In this document: positions 1 through 11,905 of the stretch, piece by piece
How positions within the stretch are numbered: position 1 is the first letter of the stretch
How the letters are laid out: the number at the start of each line of letters is the position of its first letter
Source of the DNA: Streptomyces sp. NBC_00239
Lineage (GTDB): Bacteria; Actinomycetota; Actinomycetes; Streptomycetales; Streptomycetaceae
NCBI RefSeq assembly: GCF_036194065.1
Contig: NZ_CP108095.1
Span: 6,510,001-6,574,000 of the forward strand
DNA length: 64,000 nt
Reading direction: 5' to 3'
Notes under the pieces: model-generated
Database searches by the model: none
The model's input: the letters and a program-made list of their open reading frames with translations, nothing else
What the model was told of the DNA's origin: nothing
Translations under genes and position numbers: made by a program

Positions 1-975
1 CGCCGGGCCATCGCCCGCGCCCACTCGGCCACCCACCTGACGCACCAGGCGCTGCGCGACGCCCTCGGCCCGACGGCCGCCCAGGCCGGTTCCGAGAACT
101 CGCCCGGCCGCTTCCGCTTCGACTTCGGCTCGCCGAACGCCGTCCCCGGCTCGGTCCTCACCGACGTCGAGCAGAAGATCAACGACGTGCTCTCCCGTGA
201 GCTCGACGTCACCGCCGAGATCATGAGCATCGACGAGGCCAAGAAGCAGGGCGCCATCGCCGAGTTCGGCGAGAAGTACGGCGAGCGCGTCCGCGTCGTC
301 ACCATCGGCGACTTCTCCAAGGAGCTGTGCGGCGGCACGCACGTCGGCAACACCGCCCAGCTGGGCCTGGTGAAGCTGCTCGGCGAGTCCTCCATCGGCT
401 CCGGCGTGCGCCGCGTCGAGGCCCTCGTCGGTGCGGACGCGTACAACTTCCTCGCCAAGGAGCACACGGTCGTCGCCCAGCTCCAGGAGCTGGTCAAGGG
501 CCGCCCCGAGGAGCTGCCGGAGAAGATCGCCTCCATGCTCGGCAAGCTGAAGGACGCCGAGAAGGAGATCGAGAAGTTCCGCGCGGAGAAGGTCCTCCAG
601 GCCGCCGCGGGCCTCGCCGCCAACGCCCAGGACATCCGCGGCCTCGCCCTCGTGGTGGGCCAGGTGCCGGACGGCACGGGCGCCGACGACCTGCGCAAGC
701 TGGTCCTCGACGTGCGCGGCCGCATCCAGGGCGACCGCCCGGCCGTCGTGGCCCTGTTCACCACGGCGAACGACCGCCCGCTGACCGTGATCGCCACCAA
801 CGAGGCCGCCCGCGAGCGCGGTCTCAAGGCCGGCGACCTGGTCCGTACGGCCGCCAAGACCCTCGGTGGCGGCGGTGGCGGCAAGCCGGACGTGGCCCAG
901 GGCGGCGGCCAGAACGCGGCCGCCATCCCGGAGGCCATCGCCGCGGTCGAGCGCCTCGTCGTCGAGACGGTCTGA
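1..975 (+). CDS. alaS: alanyl-tRNA synthetase, C-terminal part (5' end outside window)
   Basis: AlaS charges tRNA-Ala and hydrolyses mischarged Ser- or Gly-tRNA-Ala. The frame is open from base 1, so only the last 324 codons are visible. These cover the editing domain, with the zinc-ligand motif HSATH at visible residues 9-13 and CGGTH at about 110-114 (the C-x3-H half of the same metal site). They also cover the C-Ala region, with a charged helical segment and a Gly-rich [14 protein letters not shown] motif near the end that is typical of the family's DHHA1 tail. The catalytic class II core lies upstream of the window. ruvX starts 3 bases after the stop, so the two are probably cotranscribed. 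Confidence 0.97.
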   Translation, partial: RRAIARAHSATHLTHQALRDALGPTAAQAGSENSPGRFRFDFGSPNAVPGSVLTDVEQKINDVLSRELDVTAEIMSIDEAKKQGAIAEFGEKYGERVRVVTIGDFSKELCGGTHVGNTAQLGLVKLLGESSIGSGVRRVEALVGADAYNFLAKEHTVVAQLQELVKGRPEELPEKIASMLGKLKDAEKEIEKFRAEKVLQAAAGLAANAQDIRGLALVVGQVPDGTGADDLRKLVLDVRGRIQGDRPAVVALFTTANDRPLTVIATNEAARERGLKAGDLVRTAAKTLGGGGGGKPDVAQGGGQNAAAIPEAIAAVERLVVETV

Positions 976-977
976 CC

Positions 978-1448
978 ATGACGCTGCGCCGTGGTCGCCG
1001 CCTTGCGATCGATGTCGGTGACGCCCGGATCGGGGTCGCCTCGTGCGACCCCGATGGGGTCCTCGCCACACCGGTGGAAACCGTGCCGGGACGTGACATT
1101 CCTTTCGCTCACCGGCGGCTGCGGCAGCTCGTCGCGGAGTACGAGCCCCTTGAGGTCGTGGTCGGACTGCCCCGCTCGCTCAGCGGGCGGGAGGGTCCGG
1201 CCGCGGCCAAGGTGCGCGCCTTCGCCACGGAACTCGCCAAGGGCATCAAGCCGGTGACGGTCCGTCTGGTGGACGAGCGGATGACGACGGTGACGGCGGC
1301 CCAGGGGCTGCGGGCCTCCGGAAAGAACGCGAAGAAGGGCCGCGCGGTGATCGACCAGGCCGCCGCTGTGGTGATCCTTCAGAACGCTCTTGAGACCGAA
1401 CGGGTATCAGGTAATCCGCCCGGCGAGTGCGTCGAAGTGGTCATCTGA
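978..1448 (+). CDS. ruvX: Holliday junction resolvase-like RNase H-fold protein RuvX/YqgF
   Basis: A 156-residue protein of the YqgF/RuvX family, RNase H-fold nucleases linked to pre-16S rRNA 5' maturation and to Holliday junction processing. The first acidic motif is AIDVGDARIGVASCDPDG near the N terminus, followed by VGLPRSLSGREG and the late acidic motif LVDERMTT. Length is normal for the family. The ATG lies 3 bases after the alaS stop. The pair alaS-ruvX followed by mltG is a conserved bacterial arrangement. Family assignment is secure; which nucleic acid it cuts here is inference. Confidence 0.95.
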   Translation: MTLRRGRRLAIDVGDARIGVASCDPDGVLATPVETVPGRDIPFAHRRLRQLVAEYEPLEVVVGLPRSLSGREGPAAAKVRAFATELAKGIKPVTVRLVDERMTTVTAAQGLRASGKNAKKGRAVIDQAAAVVILQNALETERVSGNPPGECVEVVI

Positions 1449-1571
1449 TCGCGATACGGTAACGTTCCGCGCGATGTGGCGGCATTTCGAACAGCCGTCG
1501 CCCACGAAGAGGCGGACCGAGAAGCCGCGGCATCGGAGTCGCGGCCGTCGTCTCGCAGCTCTAGGGGACCG

Positions 1572-3431
1572 ATGACTGAGTACGGCCGGGGTTCAGGCCC
1601 CGAACCCTGGCACCCGGACGACCCGCTGTACGGGGACCAGGGATGGAACGGCCTCCAGCCCCAGCAGGGCCAGGTGCCGTACGGCGGCCAGTACCCGCAG
1701 GAGCCGCAGCACGCCCAGCCGCAGCCGCATCACCCGTTCCCGCAGAGCCACGAGCCGCAGCAGCAGTACCCCGGCCCGTACCCCGGTCAGCAGTACGCGG
1801 ACCAGCACCAGGGCCGGCAGCAGGGCCAGCCGTCCGGCCAGTACGCGCAGCCTTACCCGCAGCAGCAGTACCAGGACCAGTACACCGATCAGTACCAGGA
1901 CCAGTACCAGGACCAGTACGCCGACCCGCAGTCGGACTACGGATCCCAGCAGCACCAGCCGCAGCACCAGCCCCCACAGCATCAGCAGCAGCACGCTCCC
2001 GTGCCCGCCGCCGTCCAGTACGGCGGCGGGGCAGGGGCAGGGGGCTGGGACGGCGCGGTGCCGAACCCGTTCGACCAGCAGCCTGCGGCCGGCTACCCCG
2101 GCGAGGCCCCCGACCTGTACGGGACCCCCGACGCGTATCCGCCGCCGCAGCCCCCGAACCGGCGCGGCCAGGTCCCCGAACCGGCCACCGAATGGCAGGA
2201 CGACGAGCCGTCCGCGGCCGACGAGCCCGAGCACGCCTTCTTCTCGGGCGGCGGCGGGAACGACGACGACGGCGACGACTCCGAGGGCCGCGGCCGGGGC
2301 GGTTCGGGCGGCGGCAACGGCCGTCGCGGCGGCCGCACCAAGAAGAAGAAGGGCCGCAACGGCGTGGCCTGCCTGTTCGTCTCGCTCGTCCTGGTGGGCG
2401 GCGTGGGCGGCGTCGGCTACTACGGCTACAGCTTCGTGAAGGAGCGATTCGGCGCGCCCGAGGACTTCGCGGGAGGCGGCACCGGATCCGTCGAGATCGA
2501 GATCCCCAAGGGCGCCAGCCTCGGCCAGATGGGCCGGATCCTCAAGGACGCCGGCGTCGTCAAGAGCATCGACGCGTTCACGGCGGCGGCCCAGCAGCAC
2601 GAAACCAAGGGTCTGGGCATCCAGCCGGGTCTGTACGCGCTGAAGAAGGAGATGTCCGGGGCCGCCGCCGTGGAGCTGATGGTCAACCCGGCCAACATCA
2701 ACGCCCTCGACGTGAACCCGGCCGAGCGCAACGTCGACGTCTACAAGAAGATCGACAAGAAACTCGGCAAGCCCGAGGGCACCACCCGGAACATCGCGAA
2801 GAACCAGTACAAGACCTTCGGCCTGCCCACCTGGGCGGCCCCCGGACCGGACACCAAGGACCCGCTGGAGGGCTTCCTGTACCCGGCCCGCTACGACCTG
2901 GGCAAGGGCGCCACCCCGGAGAAGCTGCTCAAGCAGATGGTCACCCGGGCGGCCTCGCACTACAACTCGCTCGACCTGGCGCCGAAGGCCGAAGCGCTCG
3001 GCCTGAACTCCCCGCTGGAGCTCGTCACCGTCGCGAGCCTGGTGGCCGCCGAGGGCAAGAACCACGACGACTACCGGAAGATGGCCGAGGTCGTCTACAA
3101 CCGCCTCAAGGTGACCAACCAGGTCACGAGCCGGCGGCTGGAGTTCGACTCCACGATCAACTACATCCGGAACGAGAGCACGGTCGACATCTCGGCCAAG
3201 GAAGCCCGCGCGCTGAAGGACCCGTACAACACGTACCACGTCCGCGGTCTGCCGGCCGGGCCGATCGGCAACCCCGGCGACGACGCCGTCAGCGGTGCGC
3301 TCTCGCCGGACAAGGGCGGATGGATGTTCTTCATCTCCATCGACGGCAAGACCACGACCTACACGAGGACGCTGGACGAGCACGACAAGCTGGTGGCCGA
3401 GTTCAACAAGCGACGAAAGAGCGGCGGGTAG
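1572..3431 (+). CDS. mltG: endolytic murein transglycosylase MltG (YceG) with long Q/P-rich cytoplasmic tail
   Basis: MltG is a membrane-anchored lytic transglycosylase that cuts nascent glycan strands and so sets peptidoglycan chain length. The 619-residue product has three parts. Residues 1-262 are a low-complexity cytoplasmic region rich in Gln, Pro, Tyr and Gly, including QYQDQY-type repeats at about 99-118 and ending in a basic stretch. One transmembrane helix spans about 263-287. The extracellular YceG domain follows, with VASLVAAEGKNHDD carrying the likely catalytic Glu and EVVYNRL after it. The ATG at 1572 is preceded by AGGGGA; an upstream in-frame ATG at 1476 would add 32 residues and lacks this site. 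The tail is far longer than in E. coli MltG but similar tails occur in actinobacteria. Confidence 0.93.
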   Translation: MTEYGRGSGPEPWHPDDPLYGDQGWNGLQPQQGQVPYGGQYPQEPQHAQPQPHHPFPQSHEPQQQYPGPYPGQQYADQHQGRQQGQPSGQYAQPYPQQQYQDQYTDQYQDQYQDQYADPQSDYGSQQHQPQHQPPQHQQQHAPVPAAVQYGGGAGAGGWDGAVPNPFDQQPAAGYPGEAPDLYGTPDAYPPPQPPNRRGQVPEPATEWQDDEPSAADEPEHAFFSGGGGNDDDGDDSEGRGRGGSGGGNGRRGGRTKKKKGRNGVACLFVSLVLVGGVGGVGYYGYSFVKERFGAPEDFAGGGTGSVEIEIPKGASLGQMGRILKDAGVVKSIDAFTAAAQQHETKGLGIQPGLYALKKEMSGAAAVELMVNPANINALDVNPAERNVDVYKKIDKKLGKPEGTTRNIAKNQYKTFGLPTWAAPGPDTKDPLEGFLYPARYDLGKGATPEKLLKQMVTRAASHYNSLDLAPKAEALGLNSPLELVTVASLVAAEGKNHDDYRKMAEVVYNRLKVTNQVTSRRLEFDSTINYIRNESTVDISAKEARALKDPYNTYHVRGLPAGPIGNPGDDAVSGALSPDKGGWMFFISIDGKTTTYTRTLDEHDKLVAEFNKRRKSGG

Positions 3432-3438
3432 CAACAAC

Positions 3439-4263
3439 ATGTCGGTACGACGGGCCGCAGTGCTCGGATCCCCCATCGAGCACTCCCTCTCGCCGGTTCT
3501 GCACCGGGCGGCCTACCGGGAGCTCGGCCTCGACGACTGGTCGTACGACCGGTTCGAGATCGACGAGGCCCGGCTGCCGGAGTTCGTCGCCGGGCTCGGC
3601 CCCGAGTGGGCCGGGCTCTCGCTGACCATGCCGCTCAAGCGGGCGGTCATGCCGCTCCTCGACGGCATCACCGTCACCGCGGCCTCCGTCGAGGCCGTGA
3701 ACACCGTCGTCCTCACCGAGGACGGCCGCCGCCTCGGCGACAACACCGACATCCCGGGCATCGTCGCCGCGCTCCACGAGCGCGGCGTCGACAAGGTGGA
3801 GTCGGCCGCCGTGCTCGGCGCCGGCGCCACCGCCTCCTCGGCCCTCGCCGCCCTCGCCCGGATCTGCACCGGCGAGGTCACCGCGTACGTACGCAGCGGG
3901 GCCCGCGCGGGCGAGATGCGGCAGTGGGGCGAGCGGCTCGGCGTCGCCGTGCGGACCGCCGACTGGGCCGACGCCGCCGAGGCGCTGCACGCGCCGCTGG
4001 TGATCGCCACCACCCCGGCCGGGACCACCGACGCGCTCGCCGCGGCCGTGCCCGAGCACCCCGGGACCCTCTTCGACGTGCTCTACGAGCCCTGGCCCAC
4101 CGCCCTCGCGGCCGCCTGGGCGCAGCGCGGCGGCGAGCTGGTCGGCGGCCTCGACCTGCTGGTCCACCAGGCCGTGCTCCAGGTCGAACAGATGACCGGC
4201 CGGACGCCCGGGCCGCTGGCCGCGATGCGGGCCGCCGGAGAAGCGGCACTCGCCGCCCGCTAG
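3439..4263 (+). CDS. aroE: shikimate dehydrogenase (NADP+)
   Basis: AroE reduces 3-dehydroshikimate to shikimate in aromatic amino acid synthesis. The 274-residue product begins MSVRRAAVLGSPIEHSLSP, whose SxS element binds substrate. It carries the catalytic lysine in LTMPLK (K67) and the partner aspartate in GDNTDIPG (D104), then the nucleotide-binding loop GAGATASSA. It starts 7 bases after mltG. The next shikimate gene, aroC, lies 170 bases downstream and may have its own promoter. All five aro genes here run in the same direction. Confidence 0.95.
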   Translation: MSVRRAAVLGSPIEHSLSPVLHRAAYRELGLDDWSYDRFEIDEARLPEFVAGLGPEWAGLSLTMPLKRAVMPLLDGITVTAASVEAVNTVVLTEDGRRLGDNTDIPGIVAALHERGVDKVESAAVLGAGATASSALAALARICTGEVTAYVRSGARAGEMRQWGERLGVAVRTADWADAAEALHAPLVIATTPAGTTDALAAAVPEHPGTLFDVLYEPWPTALAAAWAQRGGELVGGLDLLVHQAVLQVEQMTGRTPGPLAAMRAAGEAALAAR

Positions 4264-4280
4264 GCGCCGGTCGTCAAAGT

Positions 4281-4308
4281 CCCGCCCGTCCACCCCCGCC
4301 CGTCCACC
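4281..4308. repeat. 14-bp perfect tandem duplication between aroE and aroC
   Basis: The unit CCCGCCCGTCCACC occurs twice back to back (4281-4294 and 4295-4308). It sits just after aroE and ahead of the likely aroC promoter region. No function is apparent; slipped-strand duplication is the simplest explanation. Confidence 0.7.
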
Positions 4309-4433
4309 CCGGCGTCCGATAGCTGGACCGGAGATCGGCTCACCGGCCCGGACATGGGAGGATCAGGGCAGGCGGGCCAGGCCGCGCACCCGGTCGCGCC
4401 ACAGTGGTTCCGGCGCGAGCATGAGGAGCATCG

Positions 4434-7658
<3,225 letters not shown>

Positions 7659-7714
7659 GACCGCTTCCGGAGCGACGCCGTAAGCTCCGGTTCCGCAGCG
7701 GGCACTCTGGATCA

Positions 7715-7746
7715 CCCCCGGCCGTTCACTCCTAGACGGCCGGGGG
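7715..7746 (+). terminator. hairpin after the aro operon
   Basis: Perfect 11-bp stem (7715-7725 with 7736-7746) and a 10-base loop, 57 bases after aroQ. There is no T-run, which is common for Streptomyces intergenic terminators. It separates aroQ from the next gene. Confidence 0.65.
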
Positions 7747-7803
7747 CGATAACGTTCCTGCATCGGTTTGTGGACGCGCGGGCGCGAGACGGAGTGGCAC
7801 CGT

Positions 7804-8577
7804 ATGCAGCATGCAGTGGGTGGGTGGGGTCAGCCGGGGCACCATCCGGGAGCTCCGTCCGGACCATCGGCGTCGGGACCGGTGCCGCCGGCCGGGCCGC
7901 CCGCGGGCGGCTGGTCGGCACCGCCGGTGCCCCCGCCGGCCTCCATATCCGGCCCGGCCCCCGTGCCGGATCCGACCGGACACGTGGTGCTGCCGCCGGC
8001 CGCCGCGCCCGGCACCGGCGGCGCCACCCTCGCGGTGCTGCTCATCGGCCCGGCGGGCGCCGGGAAGACCACGGTGGCCCGGCACTGGGCGAGCACCCGG
8101 CAGGTGCCCACGGCCCACATCAGCCTCGACGACGTCCGCGAGTGGGTCTGCACCGGCTTCGCCGACCCGAAGTCCGGCTGGAACGACCACTCCGAGGCCC
8201 AGTACCGGCTGGCCCGCCGCACCTGCGGGTTCGCCGCCCGCAACTTCCTCGCCAACGGGATCTCCTGCATCCTCGACGACGCCGTCTTCCCCGACCGGCC
8301 GGTCGTCGGACTCGGCGGCTGGAAGCGCCACGTGGGGCCCGGCCTGCTCCCGGTGGTCCTGCTGCCGGGGCTGGAGATCGTCCTGGAGCGCAACGCGGAG
8401 CGGCGCGGCAACCGCCGGCTGTCCGACGAGGAGGTCGCGCGCATCCACGGCCGGATGGCCGGCTGGTACGGCTCCGGCCTCCCGATCATCGACAACTCGC
8501 ACCACGACGTGGAAGCCACCGCGCGGGCCCTGGACGAGACGCTGGCGCGCGCGATCGCCGCCCCGCAGGGCTGGTAG
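7804..8577 (+). CDS. P-loop ATP-binding protein, predicted zeta-toxin/AAA_33-type kinase
   Basis: The 257-residue product has a Pro/Gly-rich N-terminal 70 residues with no predicted fold. A compact P-loop domain follows, with Walker A GPAGAGKTTVARHW and then LDDVREWV, which resembles the acidic motif of polynucleotide-kinase-like AAA_33 proteins. An arginine-rich lid (ERNAERRGNRRLSDEE) comes later. The ATG at 7804 is preferred over the TTG at 7768 because ACGGAG lies at a suitable distance. Phosphorylation of a small molecule or nucleic acid end is inferred from the fold class. It sits alone between two probable transcription units, and the substrate is unknown. Confidence 0.75.
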   Translation: MQHAVGGWGQPGHHPGAPSGPSASGPVPPAGPPAGGWSAPPVPPPASISGPAPVPDPTGHVVLPPAAAPGTGGATLAVLLIGPAGAGKTTVARHWASTRQVPTAHISLDDVREWVCTGFADPKSGWNDHSEAQYRLARRTCGFAARNFLANGISCILDDAVFPDRPVVGLGGWKRHVGPGLLPVVLLPGLEIVLERNAERRGNRRLSDEEVARIHGRMAGWYGSGLPIIDNSHHDVEATARALDETLARAIAAPQGW

Positions 8578-8769
8578 CGGAACCGGACCGGAAGCCGGGC
8601 ACCGCGGCCGGCCCGGCCGGGCGGGAACTCCGGCCCCGGCCGTACCCGCACCGCCGCCCGGCGGGCCCGCGCAGCCCCGCCCCGGCGGCCGGCCCGGCCG
8701 CCCGGCGGGCGTTCCCCGTCCGGACGCGCTCGACGGGCCGCGCGGCCGTGCCGCTCGTACGCTCGATGC

Positions 8770-9882
8770 ATGTCAGAGGTGTACGCGGCCCGTCGTGGCC
8801 TGCTCCGAGACCGCTGTGCCGCCGCGGGCAACGCGGCCGCGCTCATCTCGCGCCCGTCGAACGTCCGTTACCTCACCGGCGCCGCCCCGCACGGCGCGGT
8901 GCTGCTGGTCGGACCCGGGCCCGGCGACGACGTGCTGTTCTGCGCCGAGCCCCCGACCGGAGAGCCCGACGAGGGCCGCTTGGACGAACACCTGCGCTGC
9001 GCCGTGCTGCCCGCCGCGGACGGCGACCCGGCGGTGGCCGCGGCCGACACGGCGGCGGGCGCCCGCGCGGACTCGCTGGCCGTCGAGGAACACCACCTGA
9101 CCGTGGTGCGGCACCGCGCCATCGGCTCGGTGGCGCCCCGGCTGCGCCTGGCCGACCTCGGGCACGCGGTCGAGCAGCAGCGGCTGGTCAAGGACGAGGA
9201 GGAGATCGCCTGCCTGCGGATCGCCGCGGAGATCGCCGACCAGGCGCTGGGCGAACTGCTGGAGTCGATCCTCGTGGGCCGGACCGAACGCCATCTGGCG
9301 CTGGAACTGGAACGGCGGCTCGTCGACCACGGCGCGGACGGCCCGGCCTTCCCCACCTCCGTGGGCACCGGCCCGCACTCCGGCCGGCAGCGTCACCGCC
9401 CCACCGACCGGCGGGTCGAAGAGGGTGATTTCCTGTCGGTGTGCCTGGGCGCGAACTACCGCGGCTACCGGTGCGAGATCGGCCGTACGTTCGTCATCGG
9501 GACCACTCCCGCCGACTGGCAGATCGAGCTGTACGACCTGGTCTTCGCGGCCCAACGGGCGGGCCGCGAAGCGCTCGCGCCGGGCGCCGCGTACCGCGAT
9601 GTGGACCACGCGGCCCGGCAGGTGGTCGACTCCGGGGGCCACGGCGAGGCCCTTCCGCCGTTGGTGGGACACGGCGTCGGACTCGAAATCCAGGAGGACC
9701 CGCAGTTGGCACCTGCCGCAATGGGTAAACTGGACGCTTGCGTGCCGGTCACCGTCGAACCGGGAGTACACCTCCCGGGCCGGGGCGGCGTCCGGATCGT
9801 TGACACGCTCGTCGTACGCCCCGAGGCGGACGGCGGACCCGAGCTACTCACCATTACGACCAAGGAGCTGCTCGCGCTCTAG
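8770..9882 (+). CDS. M24-family metallopeptidase (Xaa-Pro aminopeptidase/prolidase-like)
   Basis: The 370-residue product has the creatinase-type N-terminal domain ([21 protein letters not shown]) and the pita-bread catalytic domain. The latter has [34 protein letters not shown] and [19 protein letters not shown], which supply metal ligands of the M24 fold. This location just upstream of efp is where many bacteria keep a Xaa-Pro dipeptidase. One usual metal aspartate appears to be replaced: the D-x10-D motif reads [14 protein letters not shown], with Asn and Glu where Asp is expected. Catalytic competence therefore needs checking. efp follows after 50 bases. Confidence 0.85.
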   Translation: MSEVYAARRGLLRDRCAAAGNAAALISRPSNVRYLTGAAPHGAVLLVGPGPGDDVLFCAEPPTGEPDEGRLDEHLRCAVLPAADGDPAVAAADTAAGARADSLAVEEHHLTVVRHRAIGSVAPRLRLADLGHAVEQQRLVKDEEEIACLRIAAEIADQALGELLESILVGRTERHLALELERRLVDHGADGPAFPTSVGTGPHSGRQRHRPTDRRVEEGDFLSVCLGANYRGYRCEIGRTFVIGTTPADWQIELYDLVFAAQRAGREALAPGAAYRDVDHAARQVVDSGGHGEALPPLVGHGVGLEIQEDPQLAPAAMGKLDACVPVTVEPGVHLPGRGGVRIVDTLVVRPEADGGPELLTITTKELLAL

Positions 9883-9932
9883 CTTTGCTGAGCGCGCACC
9901 CGTGGTCTTTCAGTCCAGGAGATTTGGCAACC

Positions 9933-10499
9933 GTGGCTTCCACGAACGACCTCAAGAACGGCATGGTGCTCAAGCTCGACGGGGGCCAGCTCTGGTCCGT
10001 CGTCGAGTTCCAGCACGTCAAGCCCGGCAAGGGCCCGGCCTTCGTGCGCACCAAGCTCAAGAACGTGCTGTCCGGCAAGGTCGTCGACAAGACCTTCAAC
10101 GCCGGTGTGAAGGTCGACACGGCCACCATCGACCGCCGCGACATGCAGTTCTCCTACATGGACGGCGAGTACTTCGTCTTCATGGACATGGGCACCTACG
10201 ACCAGCTGATGGTCGACCGCAAGGCCGTCGGCAGCGCCGCGAACTTCCTGATCGAGGGCTTCACCGCCTCGGTCGCGCAGCACGAGGGCGAGGTGCTCTA
10301 CGTCGAGCTCCCGGCCGCCGTCGAGCTGGTCATCCAGCACACCGACCCGGGCGTCCAGGGCGACCGCTCCACCGGCGGCACCAAGCCCGCCACCCTGGAG
10401 ACCGGTTACGAGATCCAGGTCCCGCTCTTCATCACCACCGGTGAGAAGGTCAAGGTCGACACCCGCACCAGCGACTACCTCGGCCGGGTGAACAGCTAA
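9933..10499 (+). CDS. efp: elongation factor P
   Basis: EF-P binds ribosomes stalled at proline runs and speeds peptide bond formation. The 188-residue protein starts at GTG 9933 ([18 protein letters not shown]), with CAGGAG some 15 bases upstream. The loop tip that carries the functional lysine reads [10 protein letters not shown] (K33). Three OB-like domains are of normal length. nusB begins 2 bases after the stop. Confidence 0.97.
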   Translation: MASTNDLKNGMVLKLDGGQLWSVVEFQHVKPGKGPAFVRTKLKNVLSGKVVDKTFNAGVKVDTATIDRRDMQFSYMDGEYFVFMDMGTYDQLMVDRKAVGSAANFLIEGFTASVAQHEGEVLYVELPAAVELVIQHTDPGVQGDRSTGGTKPATLETGYEIQVPLFITTGEKVKVDTRTSDYLGRVNS

Positions 10500-10501
10500 C
10501 C

Positions 10502-10933
10502 GTGGCTGCCCGGAGCAACGCGCGCAAGCGCGCCTTCCAGATCCTGTTCGAGGCCGACCAGCGCGGGGTACCCGTGCGGGACGTCCTCGCGGACTGGATC
10601 CGCCACTCCCGGTCGGACGACCGGCAGCCGCCGGTGAACGCGTTCACCATGGACCTGGTCGAGGGGTACGCCGACAAGGTGGACCGCATCGACGACCTCA
10701 TCCACACCTACGCGGTGGACTGGGACCTCGACCGGATGCCGGTCGTGGACCGGAACATCGTGCGCCTGGGTGCCTACGAGCTGATCTGGGTCGACGAGAC
10801 CCCGGACGCCGTGGCCATCGACGAGGCGGTCCAGCTCGCCAAGGAGTTCTCCACCGACGACTCCCCGACGTTCGTGAACGGCCTGCTCGGCCGCTTCAAG
10901 GACCTCAAGCCGAGCCTCCGTCGGGGCGAATAG
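10502..10933 (+). CDS. nusB: transcription antitermination factor NusB
   Basis: NusB binds boxA RNA with NusE/S10 during rRNA antitermination. The 143-residue all-helical protein reads MAARSNARKRAFQILFEADQRG and contains the conserved DWDLDRMPVVDRNIVRLGAYEL segment in two adjoining parts, then FVNGLLGRF near the C terminus. The GTG start lies 2 bases after efp, so the pair is cotranscribed. A perfect hairpin follows. Confidence 0.96.
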   Translation: MAARSNARKRAFQILFEADQRGVPVRDVLADWIRHSRSDDRQPPVNAFTMDLVEGYADKVDRIDDLIHTYAVDWDLDRMPVVDRNIVRLGAYELIWVDETPDAVAIDEAVQLAKEFSTDDSPTFVNGLLGRFKDLKPSLRRGE

Positions 10934-10955
10934 CCCGAACGGGTGAAGGCCGCAT

Positions 10956-10998
10956 GCGGAAGGGCCCGTAGCGCACTGCGCGCTACGGGCCCTTCCGC
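10956..10998 (+). terminator. 19-bp perfect hairpin after nusB
   Basis: Arms 10956-10974 and 10980-10998 are exact inverse complements with a 5-base loop. It lies 22 bases beyond the nusB stop, where a terminator for efp-nusB is expected. The structure is symmetric, so it could also stop transcripts coming from bldD. Confidence 0.8.
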
Positions 10999-11030
10999 GT
11001 TCCCGGACGCGGCCGTCCGGGCAGCGAAAA

Positions 11031-11080
11031 GCCGCCGGGGGCGGTGGAAGCCCTCTACGGGCCCCACCGCCCCCGGCGGC
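11031..11080 (-). terminator. 17-bp perfect hairpin after bldD
   Basis: Arms 11031-11047 and 11064-11080 pair exactly around a 16-base loop. It lies 19 bases downstream of the bldD stop on the minus strand, so it is the natural bldD terminator. With the nusB hairpin it makes a double barrier between the convergent genes. Confidence 0.8.
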
Positions 11081-11099
11081 ACGTTTCTGCAGGTCTTGC

Positions 11100-11600
11100 T
11101 CAGATCTCCTCGTGCGCGACCGCACGGCGGGCGTCCGCGTCCAGCACGCCCCAGCTGATGAGCTGCTCGGTCAGGACCGAGGGCGACTGGTCGTAGATGA
11201 CCGCGAGGGTGCGCAGGTCGTCCTGGCGGATCGAGAGGACCTTGCCGTTGTAGTCACCGCGCTGGCTCTGGATCGTGGCGGCGTACCGCTGGAGCGGGCC
11301 GGCCTTCTCCGCGGGGACGTGGGCGAGGCGCTCCAGGTCCAGGCGCAGCTTCGGCGGCGGCTCGGCCGCTCCGCCCGGAGTCGTGCCCGGCAGCAGTTCC
11401 TGCACCGGCACCCCGTAGAAGTCCGCCAGCTCGGCCAGGCGCTGAACCGTGACCGCACGGTCTCCGCGCTCGTACGAACCGACCACCACCGCCTTCCAGC
11501 GGCCCTGGGACTTCTCCTCGACACCGTGGAGGGAAAGGCCCTGCTGGGTGCGGATGGCGCGGAGCTTGGCCCCGAGCTGTTTGGCGTATTCGCTGGACAT
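11100..11600 (-). CDS. bldD: developmental master repressor BldD
   Basis: BldD represses sporulation genes during vegetative growth and dimerises on cyclic-di-GMP. The 166-residue product has an N-terminal XRE-type helix-turn-helix (about residues 8-65, AKLRAIRTQQGLSLHGVEEK then GSYERGDRAVTVQRLAELA). Its C-terminal domain carries the cyclic-di-GMP signature RGD at 114-116, eight residues, then RQDD at 125-128, exactly as known for BldD. It is monocistronic and convergent with nusB. A sequence matching the BldD consensus lies upstream, in line with known autoregulation. Confidence 0.97.
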   Translation of the reverse strand: MSSEYAKQLGAKLRAIRTQQGLSLHGVEEKSQGRWKAVVVGSYERGDRAVTVQRLAELADFYGVPVQELLPGTTPGGAAEPPPKLRLDLERLAHVPAEKAGPLQRYAATIQSQRGDYNGKVLSIRQDDLRTLAVIYDQSPSVLTEQLISWGVLDADARRAVAHEEI

Positions 11601-11661
11601 AAGGCTCCCGGACGCTGTGTCGACGTGCGGCTCCGCCGCGCGGCTGGTAACTCACTGTGAG

Positions 11662-11676
11662 GTTACGCAGCGTTAC
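11662..11676. promoter_or_regulatory. BldD box upstream of bldD (autoregulatory operator)
   Basis: GTTACGCAGCGTTAC fits every fixed position of the published BldD consensus NTNACNCWGNGTNAN. It lies 62-76 bases upstream of the bldD start. Autorepression of bldD is established in Streptomyces; that this particular site mediates it is inference from position and match. It is also inside the bldD-pyrR intergenic region. Confidence 0.8.
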
Positions 11677-11860
11677 GTGGATGCGTCAAGCCGAATGGTC
11701 TTCATCCCGCCTCCCCGGGGGACCCGCCGGCGGGGCCCCGAAGCGGCGCCCGACGAGCTCCCCGGCAGTCCCCGAGCGGTCTCCGAGCCGACCCCGACCC
11801 GCCCTCGGGTGAGCGTCCGCCTCCTCGCGCCTGCTAATGTGTCGGGCGTACATCCGACGT

Positions 11861-11895
11861 CCTTTAAGGTCCGTCCCGTGAGGCGGAGAAGGAGG
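11861..11895 (+). promoter_or_regulatory. PyrR-binding RNA hairpin overlapping the pyrR ribosome binding site
   Basis: The sequence contains TCCCGTGAGG closed by CCG/CGG (11871-11886), matching the PyrR anti-antiterminator loop pattern UCCxGxGAGG. A lower stem can form between CCTT (11861-11864) and AAGG (11889-11892), and that AAGG is part of the Shine-Dalgarno AAGGAGG (11889-11895). PyrR bound to this loop would therefore block translation directly. No terminator hairpin is visible between it and the pyrR start. This resembles the translational PyrR control described for mycobacteria. Confidence 0.75.
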
Positions 11896-11905
11896 TCCGT
11901 TTCTC

